Part shown: one piece after another, positions 9,578-17,888 of the stretch | Position numbering within the stretch: position 1 is the first letter of the stretch | How the letters are laid out: every line of letters starts with the position of its first letter | NCBI GenBank assembly: GCA_934433135.1 | Contig: CAKRZO010000011.1 | Location: 1 to 64,000 of the forward strand | DNA: 64,000 nucleotides | Origin: an uncultured Acetatifactor sp. | GTDB taxonomy: Bacteria; Bacillota; Clostridia; Lachnospirales; Lachnospiraceae | Direction: 5' to 3' | The notes under the pieces: model-generated | Seen by the model: only the letters and a program-made list of their open reading frames with translations | What the model was told of the DNA's origin: nothing | The model's database searches: none | Program-made: the position numbers and the translations under genes

Positions 9578-10642
9578 ATGGAATATTTATTTGGTGCATT
9601 TAGTCTTTTGGCGGTGCTGGACAAGGTAACAGGAAATCATTTTAAGCTTGGAGAGGAATTTGAAAAGGGGATTAAAGCAACAGGAAATCTGATATTGTCG
9701 ATGGTTGGTATGATTGTGTTGTCACCGGTTATTGCGAAAGGACTTACATATATTTTTCAGCCACTGACAGAGTTTTTGAATATGGATATATCTGTAGTAG
9801 CAGGTTTTATTCCAAATGATGCTGGCGGAGCTGCGCTCGCTTACCAGCTGTCAGAATCGTCGCTTTGGGCCGGTTATAACGGTATGATTGTTGCGTCTAT
9901 GCTTGGGGCAGCTATCTTGTTAATACCGATGGCATTAAGGATGGCAGATAAAATATATTATGATGACATTTTCAGCGGACTTTTATGTGGAATAGCTACA
10001 ATGCCGATAGGGTGTATAGTAGGTGGCCTTATGGCAGGATGTCCTATTTGGAAACTGTTAATCAATTCGATTCCGTTGATAGTGATTTCAAGTATTATTT
10101 GTATAGGGCAAGTTTATAATCCGAATTTGTGCATAAAAATATTTGGAATTGTGGGTAATATTCTTACAATAATTATTTATGTAGGATTGGGGTTGGGAAT
10201 TTTTGAAAGTCTTACGGACATTGTAATTATACAAGGATTAACCCCAATTGGGGAAGCAATGGATATTGTAGCGAGTGTGGCGTTTGTTCTTTCTGGAGTA
10301 CTTCCTTTGCTTGCTGTGGTATCTAGAGTATTCGGAAAACTTTTTGATCGTTTTGGAAAAGTGTTGAATGTTAATGATAAATCCATCCTTGGATTAATTA
10401 CAACACTTGCAAATGTAATCCCGACCCTCGGTTTCATTGATAAGATGGATAGAAAAGGGCGGATAATGAATATGGCATTTGCAGTTTCTGCTGCTTATAT
10501 AATTGGCGATCATCTTGCTTTTACGATGATTTTTGATAGAACATATCTTCCAAGCGTTATTTTGGGAAAATTGGTAAGTGGTATTACAGCTCTAGTTGTA
10601 GCATGTCTTATGTATAGAAAGATTGATAAGTCAGATAGGTAG
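9578..10642 (+). CDS. EutH-like ethanolamine permease family protein
   Basis: The 354-residue membrane protein has about ten helices. It carries the EutH pattern seen in VAGFIPNDAGGAALAYQLSE near residue 75, SGLLCGIATMPIGCIVGGLM near 135, and ANVIPTLGFIDKMDRKGRI and FAVSAAYIIGDHLAFTM near the end. EutH normally carries ethanolamine for eut microcompartments, but no other eut gene is present. It begins three bases after the oxidoreductase stop, so it is co-translated with sugar genes and may carry a different polar solute here. Its assignment to the family is firm. The substrate is open. Confidence 0.85.
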   Translation: MEYLFGAFSLLAVLDKVTGNHFKLGEEFEKGIKATGNLILSMVGMIVLSPVIAKGLTYIFQPLTEFLNMDISVVAGFIPNDAGGAALAYQLSESSLWAGYNGMIVASMLGAAILLIPMALRMADKIYYDDIFSGLLCGIATMPIGCIVGGLMAGCPIWKLLINSIPLIVISSIICIGQVYNPNLCIKIFGIVGNILTIIIYVGLGLGIFESLTDIVIIQGLTPIGEAMDIVASVAFVLSGVLPLLAVVSRVFGKLFDRFGKVLNVNDKSILGLITTLANVIPTLGFIDKMDRKGRIMNMAFAVSAAYIIGDHLAFTMIFDRTYLPSVILGKLVSGITALVVACLMYRKIDKSDR

Positions 10643-11001
10643 AATATTGTTAAAATGATCTCTCGGAATCTTGATTAATCATGCCAGCGAAATTGGTAAA
10701 TGATCTTTAAAATATTTACGAAGATTAACAATAACAAAGTCTTGTTATGCGGAATAATCACCAAAATTAATAGATGACATAAAAAATCATCTCCAATCGA
10801 AAAATATCTTATAAATAAGGGTGCAAAGTGCCACATTTTTCGATGTAGTTGTCAAGTGTTTTGGCAAAACAAGTAGGGGATTTTAATAAAAAAGCAAAAG
10901 CCCTGAATTTACTAGATTAGAGATTCTGAGAGATTATCTAAAATATGCGGAGAATTTTATAAGTTTGAAACAAAGAGGTAATGGGTAGAGAAAAATTAAA
11001 G
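10643..11001. other. AT-rich gap between eutH and the IS66 end
   Basis: I see no gene, clear promoter or RNA here. In particular, I cannot find the missing C-terminal half of the IS110 transposase that is cut off on the far side of the IS66 element. Short A/T runs make any weak hairpin call unreliable. Confidence 0.6.
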
Positions 11002-11062
11002 GTAAGCGCAAAATATTCCTGTGTAGTGACAACGTAGCAATCTGGTCTCATAATACAAATAG

Positions 11063-11128
11063 GAAATGCAAGCGTTTTACTTCATTAGGATTGCCTGCAC
11101 TAGCAAAATGCAAGCATTTCACTCTACT
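11063..11128. repeat. IS66 left subterminal repeats
   Basis: Two related blocks, ATGCAAGCGTTTTACT (about 11067) and ATGCAAGCATTTCACTC (about 11107), lie inside the left end. Their inverted partners lie at 17811-17855 in the right end. They are likely transposase-binding repeats. The right copies are AGTAAAACGCTTGCAT and AGTAAAATGCTTGCAT. Confidence 0.7.
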
Positions 11129-11143
11129 TATGGAGGCTAGATT

Positions 11144-11539
11144 ATGAGAGCACCCCGTATTTCTGCAGATGAGCAATTCCGACTGATTATGGAGTGTCGT
11201 GCCAGTGGTCTTACTGACTACGAATGGTGCCTGCAGAATGACATCAAGCCCGGAACCTTTTACAACTGGGTAAAACGTCTTCGCCAGAAAGGATGTATCG
11301 ATATTCCCGATACTATGAGAAAACCAGACCCTGATAAGCAGGAAATCGTGAAGATTCAGCTTACGCCCCATGGCAAAAAGGAAACAGTTCTTTCTCCTGC
11401 CATGAACCGGGATGCCCAGTCTTTACACAATGAAGTAATGGAACTTTCCATTGCAGATACGGTACTTCGAATTCCCAATGGAACAGATCCTGTCCTGCTT
11501 AGACAGACACTTCAAATCCTGAAGGAGTTACCATGTTAG
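11144..11539 (+). CDS. tnpA: IS66 TnpA accessory protein
   Basis: The 131-residue protein starts with a helix-turn-helix-like region (ADEQFRLIMECRASGLTDYE, then GTFYNWVKRLRQKG at about residues 45-58). It ends in VLRIPNGTDPVLLRQTLQIL, the usual TnpA tail. It is one of three proteins IS66 needs to move, and probably binds DNA. Its stop codon overlaps the tnpB start in ATGTTAG, a standard IS66 arrangement for translational coupling. It looks intact. Confidence 0.9.
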   Translation: MRAPRISADEQFRLIMECRASGLTDYEWCLQNDIKPGTFYNWVKRLRQKGCIDIPDTMRKPDPDKQEIVKIQLTPHGKKETVLSPAMNRDAQSLHNEVMELSIADTVLRIPNGTDPVLLRQTLQILKELPC

Positions 11540-11581
11540 GCGACATTTCGGTCGCAGACGAGCTTTATATCGTCTGCGGCT
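11533..11581 (+). pseudogene. tnpB: IS66 tnpB, 5' part, interrupted by RIT
   Basis: The first 16 codons read MLGDISVADELYIVCG, the standard TnpB N-terminus. They then run into the RIT end and a stop (CTTATAA). The gene resumes at 15727-15733. Joining the two halves across the shared TGCGGCT restores the frame as VCG-YTD-MRRSIDGL, exactly as in intact TnpB proteins. IS66 transposition from this copy should therefore be off while the RIT is present. Confidence 0.9.
11551..11580. repeat. Dyad at the left RIT junction (in tnpB)
   Basis: GTCGCAGACG and CGTCTGCGGC form 10-base arms (one mismatch) around a 10-base spacer. The layout matches the dyad at the right junction (15701-15732). Tyrosine recombinases bind two such arms around a crossover, so this is a candidate target or attachment site. 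It is also part of the tnpB reading frame. Confidence 0.55.
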
Positions 11582-11612
11582 TATAAACATGAAATTTTTA
11601 TCCTCATCTTTT
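11576..11612. repeat. RIT left terminal inverted repeat (37 bp)
   Basis: The 37 bases starting GCGGCTTATAAACATG and ending CCTCATCTTTT are repeated perfectly, inverted, at 15669-15705. The inner 18 bases TTTTTATCCTCATCTTTT are also repeated, inverted, at 11646-11663, so the left end forms a large palindrome. The right end has the same design, with an inner arm at 15617-15634 that differs by one base. Confidence 0.9.
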
Positions 11613-11666
11613 TACCAAAAGCTTTATTTTAGGCATTCTTATAACAAAAGATGAGGATAAAAAAAA

Positions 11667-12689
11667 TTATCTCAGCCCGCAGATGCGAGCAAGTTCATCC
11701 TCATTTTCTTCCCATTCTGGAGTCTCGTCTGGAATTGTAGAATTAGCAGTATTCATTGCTTCTCCAAGCATTTCAATGGATGGAGTCGCATAAATCCTGG
11801 TTGTTTCAGTAGATGAATGTCCAAGAATTACAGATATCATCTCCAGTTCAACACCGTTTCGGTATAAACCAGTTGCCCTGGTACGCCGGAACATATGGCA
11901 ATGCAGATGTTCCGGGAGATTTGGGTGTTCTGGCCTGATTGCATCCGCATACTTATTGATGATTCTTGAGACATTTCCAGGGGACATCGGAGCAATACTT
12001 CCTTTGATTTTCGTATAGAATAAGGGCTGATTAGGAAGCATTTCCGGATGAAACTGTCTTAAATACTTTTTTAAATGAGATACTGTTGCATCTGTAATGG
12101 ATACGGAACGTTCCTTATCGCCTTTTCCATGTATGTGAATGCTTGGAACGGATGTAAGTTTCAGGGATGATATCTTAAGTTCAAGAAGCTCTGCTATACG
12201 AATCGCTGTATCATACAGGAGAATCATGATCATCCTGTCACGGTTTCTTTTTTGTGTATCTGGAGGAGCTGCAAGCAAGGCTTTCATATCCTCATCCTGA
12301 ATGATCTGTTTTTCCTTTTTTGGTTCCTTCAAAAAGGGTACATGAGATGCAGATAACGCTATCGACTGAAGAGAGATATCCATATCTGACGCATACCACA
12401 GATAGGCCCTTAGTGCAGCAAGCCGGTTGTTGCAGGTAGAAGCTTCGCATCCCTGGCTGTTCAAATATCCCAGATAATCCAGCATAAGTTCACTGGTGCA
12501 ATCAGTAAACAGAAACTTTTTTATGGATATTTTCCGTACATTTGTAATGTATCTCCGGAATACAGTGAGTCCATCACGATAAGTTTCTATTGTATGTATG
12601 CTCCTTGCTGCCTGACAGGGAAGATAGTAGCTTAAAAAATCATTTGTCTTCGAGAAAAAGAGCTGGCAGTTCAAAGTTCTATTTTTCAT
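11667..12689 (-). CDS. RIT tyrosine recombinase, third gene
   Basis: The 340-residue phage-integrase-type protein has a SAM-like N-terminal domain (residues 15-115). Its catalytic domain has Arg in YDTAIRIAELLELK (about 165), HMFRRTRATGLY (about 270), LGHSSTETT and the Tyr in TRIYATPS (about 303). All members of the R..HxxR..H/Y set are visible. It overlaps the end of the middle recombinase by 11 bases, so the three are translated together. The last 40 residues are acidic. It should work with its two partners to cut and join the element ends. Confidence 0.9.
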   Translation of the reverse strand: MKNRTLNCQLFFSKTNDFLSYYLPCQAARSIHTIETYRDGLTVFRRYITNVRKISIKKFLFTDCTSELMLDYLGYLNSQGCEASTCNNRLAALRAYLWYASDMDISLQSIALSASHVPFLKEPKKEKQIIQDEDMKALLAAPPDTQKRNRDRMIMILLYDTAIRIAELLELKISSLKLTSVPSIHIHGKGDKERSVSITDATVSHLKKYLRQFHPEMLPNQPLFYTKIKGSIAPMSPGNVSRIINKYADAIRPEHPNLPEHLHCHMFRRTRATGLYRNGVELEMISVILGHSSTETTRIYATPSIEMLGEAMNTANSTIPDETPEWEENEDELARICGLR

Positions 12690-13662
12690 CGGCCACCTCC
12701 GGTATTACGAAGGATGCAGACTGGTCTTTTTGCTTGATGATGGAAAAGGCTTCTTCCACTTGGTGATAATAATAAAAAGTATCGTCCGGACTGGAATGAC
12801 CAAGATACTTACTTAGATAAGGCATCATGTTATCCAGTTTCACACCAGATTTCATCCATTCGTTCATTTTTAGTACCACAAACGTATGACGCAGAGAATG
12901 CACTGTTGGCTGGAGAGCCCCTTCTCTGGCATAAGGTGTTTGCTCCCATGCCCGGTGGAAACGTTTCCCGACGGAAGCAACCTGCAGTACTTTTGCTGGA
13001 TCGGATGCAGGAAAGAACCATTCCGATTTTATTTTATATTTAGCTGTCATGATCTTTAGATACTCACAGCATAACTGTCGCAGATCGTCCGGCAGATAGA
13101 CAAGACGGTCATTGCTGCCTTTTGACTGATAGATTTTTAGTACACCATTTTCCAGGTCGACCATGTCCAGACGCAGTTTTCTGGCTTCTGATACCCTGAG
13201 TCCACAGCAGAAAAGCATACGAAACAGGATCCTGTATTCCAGAGCCAGCCTATGAAAGACCTCGGCACTTATGGTTGGCTGGTAACTGTCAATCTCCAGA
13301 AACAAGGACTGTATTTCTTCAATGCTTAAAACATATGCGCTACGGTTGCTTTTACGGGTGAAGTTTCTCGGGACATAGCACTTAATTCCATATGCCTGCA
13401 TGTACAGACTTAACTGTCGGAGAACGGAGATCCTTCCTGCAAGAGTAACTTTTGTTTCTGTTTTACGCAGAGTCCCCCATTTTCCCGCCAGTTCCTGAGT
13501 TATCACAGGAGTTTCAACTTGTTCCTGATTACAGAATTCATCAAATTTGTGAAGAATCCATTCTGCATGCTCATACTGGAAGCCCGCGTTTCTTTTTTCT
13601 GTGATCATGCTTTCGATAAATGGTGCAAAACAGCTGGTGAAACTATAGTGTCCTGACATCAT
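12679..13662 (-). CDS. RIT tyrosine recombinase, middle gene
   Basis: This 327-residue integrase-fold protein has an N-terminal DNA-binding domain. Its catalytic residues lie in FCCGLRVSEARKLRLD (about 165), VHSLRHTFVVLKM (about 257) and LGHSSPDDTFYYYHQVEE (about 290-307). ATGATG at the start overlaps the stop of the upstream recombinase (…GCTGAATGATG), and a GGAGGGG site lies just inside that gene. The tight overlaps suggest fixed stoichiometry of the three enzymes. Confidence 0.9.
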   Translation of the reverse strand: MMSGHYSFTSCFAPFIESMITEKRNAGFQYEHAEWILHKFDEFCNQEQVETPVITQELAGKWGTLRKTETKVTLAGRISVLRQLSLYMQAYGIKCYVPRNFTRKSNRSAYVLSIEEIQSLFLEIDSYQPTISAEVFHRLALEYRILFRMLFCCGLRVSEARKLRLDMVDLENGVLKIYQSKGSNDRLVYLPDDLRQLCCEYLKIMTAKYKIKSEWFFPASDPAKVLQVASVGKRFHRAWEQTPYAREGALQPTVHSLRHTFVVLKMNEWMKSGVKLDNMMPYLSKYLGHSSPDDTFYYYHQVEEAFSIIKQKDQSASFVIPEVADEK

Positions 13663-15569
13663 TCAGCCCCTCCTTCCAGAAGAAGGCTGTACTGTGTGAG
13701 GGACAGCGGACACAGACGCATCCTTTCTTCATCGAAAGAAAGATATTTCATAACACTGGTATTATCCGTATGGCCAAGAGAATCCATTACCATCTGAATC
13801 CCTGCATTATTTCGTAAAAGAGTAGTTGCGAAAGTCCTGCGGAGCACATGAAAACCTTTGTTTACTACATCATACCGTTCAGGAAGAATACAGTAAAGAG
13901 AGTTGTTGCATATCTTGGTACTCATCCTGTCATAAGGTGCGTGATGATGGACGAAAACATATGGGCTGTCTGTTTCCGGTCTTCCTTTTAAAAGATACCG
14001 GTAAACTGCATTTCCGGCGGCCGTAGTTAGTGGAAGCGACAAAGCGTTCTGTGTTTTATACTGGATGACAGATACCCTTCTGTTCTTCCAGTCGATATCT
14101 TTCATTTTTAAACGGACAACATCCGAGGCACGCAGTCCGAGTTCCAGTCCAACCGTAACAATCGCTGCTGTTCTCAGTTCCATTGGGGTGGAAGCTGCAT
14201 GACGGTACTCATGGATTCGCTGTATCTGATCGCCACCTAGAATGTCTGTGATGCCGGCAGAACGTGCACGTTCTGAAAAGAGTGCCTGGTAAAGTCCGGT
14301 CTGTAAAAGTTTCTGTTCCTCAAGATAATAAAGAAACTGTCTGATTACCGCGAAACTTGTAGCACGTCCATATGGAGTGGCATGTTCATCGGTAAGACTA
14401 AACAGACGGATATGGGCTATGGTCACTTTGTCAAAACCGTTTATCCCGTTTGTTATCAGGAAACGGCAGAAACGAAGACAACTGAACTTATAGTTTCTTG
14501 CTGTGGAATGACTCCGGAATTCGCGGATCAACCGGTCCATAAAGCTTTTTACAGGAATACGGCACCATTCCGGGAAGGTATCAAGGATATCTATCCTGTA
14601 TGTATAGCGTGTTCCTTTAAGCACAATCCCTTCCTCCGCGTACTGTTTAAAAAGCCGCAGGATACGTCTCCAGTTTTTCCAAGAATTCCCCAGGGTTCTC
14701 TTGATCTCTTCAAACCAGATCCCGGCTATTTCAGGATGATAACCTAATCCGTATCTGTAAAGAAAAAGGTATAAAGCTTTGAGGATATGTGACGAACTTT
14801 TCAACTGGGTAGTACCGTATCCAAGATCCCGGAGGACTGTTTCAAAAGCAGAGATACGTTCATGAAACTCACAGGCAGAAAAAAGACTGCTTTTATTACG
14901 GAATTGCTCAAGAAGTGTCTGATGCTCTGATGAAAACAATTCCATACGGCCGATCTGAAAATAGATCCTGTCATCAAGCATTACACTCAGTTCCGCTGGT
15001 ATTATATTAAGAGAAGCAAAAAATTCCAGCATGAATCTTGCATGGAGCAGATACATTTCCCTTGTATCTTTGGAACAATGAAAGTCTGTATGAATCAGCA
15101 TATCAATCGCAGAAAAGGCAATCTCCTGTATCTCAGTTATTCCCTGCTCTGAAAGATAATACATGATCCTTGAACAGTGAACTTTTGCAATCTCAAACGA
15201 TCTGTCTGTATATCTGGAACGACAGCTTTCAAGATACAGATTCAGGTAATACTTCAAAGAATCCGGAACTTTATCATAGGATGACTGGATCTGATAAAAA
15301 AGGTCATCTGGTATGGAGCCAGTAGTTTGAAAAACAATTAACTGACTGATATACTGCCGCCAGAAATAACATTTTTGCCGATTATACTTCCTCTGAATGC
15401 TTGCAATCCATTGGTCTGCTGCTTCTTGAGAAAGATAAAGATTATTCTCTTCCAGATATTGGCCGAATTCCTCATAACATTGTTTGTGGGACAGCCGGCT
15501 TGAACTGCATTGTTTACGTTTGGTCAGATACGCTAATAATTGTTGCACTATGATGTTGTATTGGTTCAT
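13659..15569 (-). CDS. RIT tyrosine recombinase, first and largest gene
   Basis: I start this 636-residue protein at ATG 15569 because GGAGGTGG lies just upstream. The longer open frame to 15716 runs into the terminal inverted repeat. It has an unusually long N-terminal region (about 400 residues, mostly helical, function unknown) before a C-terminal integrase domain. That domain has Arg in LGLRASDVVRLK (about 480), HVLRRTFATTLL (about 574) and LGHTDNTSVMKYL with Tyr near 609. It is the promoter-proximal gene of the trio. The N-terminal bulk could bind the subterminal palindromes. Confidence 0.88.
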   Translation of the reverse strand: MNQYNIIVQQLLAYLTKRKQCSSSRLSHKQCYEEFGQYLEENNLYLSQEAADQWIASIQRKYNRQKCYFWRQYISQLIVFQTTGSIPDDLFYQIQSSYDKVPDSLKYYLNLYLESCRSRYTDRSFEIAKVHCSRIMYYLSEQGITEIQEIAFSAIDMLIHTDFHCSKDTREMYLLHARFMLEFFASLNIIPAELSVMLDDRIYFQIGRMELFSSEHQTLLEQFRNKSSLFSACEFHERISAFETVLRDLGYGTTQLKSSSHILKALYLFLYRYGLGYHPEIAGIWFEEIKRTLGNSWKNWRRILRLFKQYAEEGIVLKGTRYTYRIDILDTFPEWCRIPVKSFMDRLIREFRSHSTARNYKFSCLRFCRFLITNGINGFDKVTIAHIRLFSLTDEHATPYGRATSFAVIRQFLYYLEEQKLLQTGLYQALFSERARSAGITDILGGDQIQRIHEYRHAASTPMELRTAAIVTVGLELGLRASDVVRLKMKDIDWKNRRVSVIQYKTQNALSLPLTTAAGNAVYRYLLKGRPETDSPYVFVHHHAPYDRMSTKICNNSLYCILPERYDVVNKGFHVLRRTFATTLLRNNAGIQMVMDSLGHTDNTSVMKYLSFDEERMRLCPLSLTQYSLLLEGGAE

Positions 15570-15616
15570 GAAACCACCTCCTATTTTTGATGGTTTCATT
15601 GTTCCATAAACTAATT

Positions 15617-15705
15617 TTTTTATCCTCCTCTTTTTCAAAAAAGATACTGTAAAATCAATGTTTTTTACAAAAGATGAGGATAAAAATTTCATGTTTATAA
15701 GCCGC
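15617..15705. repeat. RIT right end: palindromic inverted repeats
   Basis: The outer 37-bp terminal repeat (15669-15705) matches 11576-11612 perfectly in inverse. An inner arm TTTTTATCCTCCTCTTTT (15617-15634) faces AAAAGATGAGGATAAAAA (15669-15686). The region also holds the likely promoter and leader of the recombinase operon, so binding of recombinase to these arms could regulate its own transcription. That last point is inference. Confidence 0.8.
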
Positions 15706-15732
15706 ATTATCCACACATAAAGATAATGCGGC
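15701..15732. repeat. Perfect dyad at the right RIT junction
   Basis: GCCGCATTATC and GATAATGCGGC form a perfect 11-base inverted pair around a 10-base spacer CACACATAAA. The left arm overlaps the terminal repeat and the right arm contains the direct repeat TGCGGC that restores tnpB. It has the layout of a tyrosine-recombinase core site. Confidence 0.7.
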
Positions 15733-16050
15733 TATACGGATATGAGACGCTCTATTGATGGTCTTTGTGCCATCGTGCAGGATCGGCTCCATATGGATCC
15801 AAGGCAGCGGTCATTGTACCTTTTCTGTGGCAAACGCTGTGACCGCCTGAAAGCCTTACTCTGGGAGGGCGATGGTTTTCTTCTACTGTATAAGCGGATG
15901 GAAGCACAGGGGCGTTTTCGCTGGCCAAGAAATTCTGAAGAAGTCCGGTCCCTTACCTGGCAGCAATTCGACTGGCTTATGTCAGGACTGGAAATCGAGC
16001 AGCCCAAAGCCTTTAAAGTACCGGAAAATGTGGATAACATTTCCGCATAA
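15727..16050 (+). pseudogene. tnpB: IS66 tnpB, 3' part
   Basis: It continues TnpB after the RIT: YTDMRRSIDGLCAIVQ, then SLYLFCGKRCDRLKALLWEG and DGFLLLYKRMEAQGRFRWPR, ending LTWQQFDWLMSGLEIEQP. These are the conserved blocks of IS66 Orf2. An in-frame ATG at 15742 could start a shortened 102-residue product, but it lacks the first 19 residues and has no clear ribosome site. Apart from the insertion the frame is intact. Confidence 0.88.
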
Positions 16051-16180
16051 TCCATTATAATTACCTTGCAGAAAAACTTATCCACAAGTTGCAGAAAATC
16101 CCGTAAATACGGCGTTTTCTACTTCCTTTCAGATGGCTTTTGTGATAAAATAAAAACATCTGAAAAGGAGTGGAAAACAG

Positions 16181-17803
16181 ATGGCAAAGTCTCAGAAAGA
16201 TGCCCGGCTCATTGAGTATAAGGACACGATCAGCCAACTGAATATGACGGTAAAGAACCAGAATGAAATCATTCTTTCCCTGCGTGATACTATCGCATCC
16301 AATCAGGAACAGATGCGTGTCATGACGGAACAGATTGAGTACCTGACTAAGAAGCTGTTTGGTACATCCAGTGAGAAAACCAAAAATCTGGAAGGTCAGT
16401 ACAAGCTGTTTGATGAAGCGGAGCAGGAAGCCATACCAATGGACGAAACTGAGATTGCCGGGTCTGTTCCGGTGAAAGAACACACAAGAAAGGCCAAAAG
16501 TAAACAGGCTGATGTATTCAAAGGTGTTCCTTCCCGCGATGAAGTCATACCACTTTCTGAGGATCAGAAGTTTTGCACGGATTGTGGTGCCGAAATGAAA
16601 GTGGTTGGCAGGGAATTCGTAAGAAGAGAATTCCACTTCACTCCTGCAAAAGGCGAGGTTGTAAATATCTATATAGAAACAGCAAAGTGTCCTGTCTGTT
16701 CAGAAGCACCGGCGATGGAAAGAGCCGTTCAGTTTGTGAAATCACATGCACCGGAAGCCCTGATCCCTCACAGTTATGCAACTGCTTCTGTAGTTGCCTG
16801 GGTTATGTACCAGAAGTATGCGAACTCCATGCCACTGTATCGTCAGGAACAGGACTGGAAACAACTGGGTGTTCTGTTGAACAGGGCAACTCTGGCCAAC
16901 TGGATTATCTATTGTGCTGCACAGTACTTTAAACCGCTGTACGATTATTTGCATCGGGAACTGCTAAAGCGGGAATTCCTGATGGCTGATGAGACCAGAA
17001 TTCAGGTACTGCACGAAAAAGAAAGGAAGGCTGAAACGGATTCCTTCATGTGGCTGTTCCGCTCAGGCGAAGATGGTCTTCCTGACATCGTGCTCTATAA
17101 ATACACGGAAACCCGGGCTAAGTTCCATGCAGCGGAGTTTTTGAAAGGTTTCCGAGGTTACCTGGAAACGGATTGCTACCAGGGTTACAATAACCTGCCC
17201 GACATCAGGCGGTGTTGCTGTTTCGCTCATTTGCGCAGGTATTTTGTCGAGGCGGTTCCCAAAGGAAAAGAACTTGATTATAGCAATCCTGCCGCACAGG
17301 GTGTTCAATATATCAACCGGTTGTTTGAACAGGAACGGTATTCAGCAGCTAAAAACCATACACCCGAGCAGCGGTATGCGTACCGGCTCGAAAAAGAAAA
17401 GCCGATACTGGATGCATTCTGGAAATGGCTCTCACAGCAGGCTCCAAAGAAGGGAACACGTTTGGAGAAGGCGGTGAACTATGCCCAAAATCACAAAAAT
17501 GAATTTATGACCTATCTTGAAGATGGAAGATGCAGTTTTTCCAACAATCTCAGTGAGAATGCAATCCGTCCTTTCACGGTAGGGCGCCGAAACTGGTTGT
17601 TCAGTGATACACCAAAGGGTGCAGATGCCAGCGCCATAGTCTACACAAAGGTCGAGATGGCCAAAACCCATAATTTGAACATTTACAAGTACTTGAATTA
17701 CCTGCTGGAACAACTTCCGGAAACTGTTATGGCCGATGAAGAACTGGCAAAACTGGCACCCTGGAATGAAAACGTTCAGACGAACTGTTCAAGTGCAATG
17801 TAG
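16181..17803 (+). CDS. tnpC: IS66 TnpC transposase
   Basis: The 540-residue main transposase has an N-terminal coiled coil (residues 1-70), a Cys-x2-Cys zinc-binding region (FCTDCGAEM near 130 and CPVCSEAP near 170) and the DDE catalytic domain. Asp is in FLMADETRIQVL (about 270), Asp in YLETDCYQGYN (about 330) and Glu in FSNNLSENAIRPF (about 450). The C-terminal IS66 tail follows. AAGGAG is placed 11 bases upstream of the ATG. It appears complete, so the element could supply TnpC in trans. Confidence 0.93.
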   Translation: MAKSQKDARLIEYKDTISQLNMTVKNQNEIILSLRDTIASNQEQMRVMTEQIEYLTKKLFGTSSEKTKNLEGQYKLFDEAEQEAIPMDETEIAGSVPVKEHTRKAKSKQADVFKGVPSRDEVIPLSEDQKFCTDCGAEMKVVGREFVRREFHFTPAKGEVVNIYIETAKCPVCSEAPAMERAVQFVKSHAPEALIPHSYATASVVAWVMYQKYANSMPLYRQEQDWKQLGVLLNRATLANWIIYCAAQYFKPLYDYLHRELLKREFLMADETRIQVLHEKERKAETDSFMWLFRSGEDGLPDIVLYKYTETRAKFHAAEFLKGFRGYLETDCYQGYNNLPDIRRCCCFAHLRRYFVEAVPKGKELDYSNPAAQGVQYINRLFEQERYSAAKNHTPEQRYAYRLEKEKPILDAFWKWLSQQAPKKGTRLEKAVNYAQNHKNEFMTYLEDGRCSFSNNLSENAIRPFTVGRRNWLFSDTPKGADASAIVYTKVEMAKTHNLNIYKYLNYLLEQLPETVMADEELAKLAPWNENVQTNCSSAM

Positions 17804-17810
17804 AGTAAAA

Positions 17811-17855
17811 CGCTTGCATCTTGCAAGTGATAATAGAGTAAAATGCTTGCATTTC
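17811..17855. repeat. IS66 right subterminal repeats
   Basis: AGAGTAAAACGCTTGCAT and AGAGTAAAATGCTTGCAT (17812 and 17835) are the inverted partners of the blocks at 11063-11128. They sit just after the tnpC stop and inside the GTAA-type terminal repeat at 17914. Confidence 0.7.
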
Positions 17856-17888
17856 TAGCTTGTATGCCAGAGATGCGATTCATTAGGT

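Larger units (their letters stand above)
11582..15733 (-). mobile_element. RIT element: three tyrosine recombinases, about 4.15 kb
   Basis: Three overlapping tyrosine-recombinase genes in one direction between matching inverted ends is the definition of a recombinase-in-trio element. It carries nothing else. The element sits in IS66 tnpB, flanked by a direct TGCGGCT on both sides (11575-11581 and 15727-15733). Beyond the 37-bp right inverted repeat there are 22 extra bases before the direct repeat, so the ends are not symmetric. RIT elements are known to insert into other mobile DNA, but their mechanism is poorly described. Confidence 0.88.

Noticed and set aside
10643..11001. Riboswitch or small RNA after eutH
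   Set aside because: Only weak A/T hairpins are present and no known motif could be recognised.
14382..14747. Plus-strand ORF of 121 codons opposite the recombinase
   Set aside because: It is a shadow of the recombinase gene, with no family resemblance and no ribosome site.
15570..15716. Longer N-terminus for the first RIT recombinase
   Set aside because: The extension runs through the terminal inverted repeat and has no ribosome site, while ATG 15569 has GGAGGTGG.
11063..17855. GAAATGCAAGCRTTTTACT repeats taken first as the ends of the IS66 element
   Set aside because: A better inverted pair starting GTAA lies farther out at 11002 and 17914, as expected for IS66. The inner repeats are subterminal.
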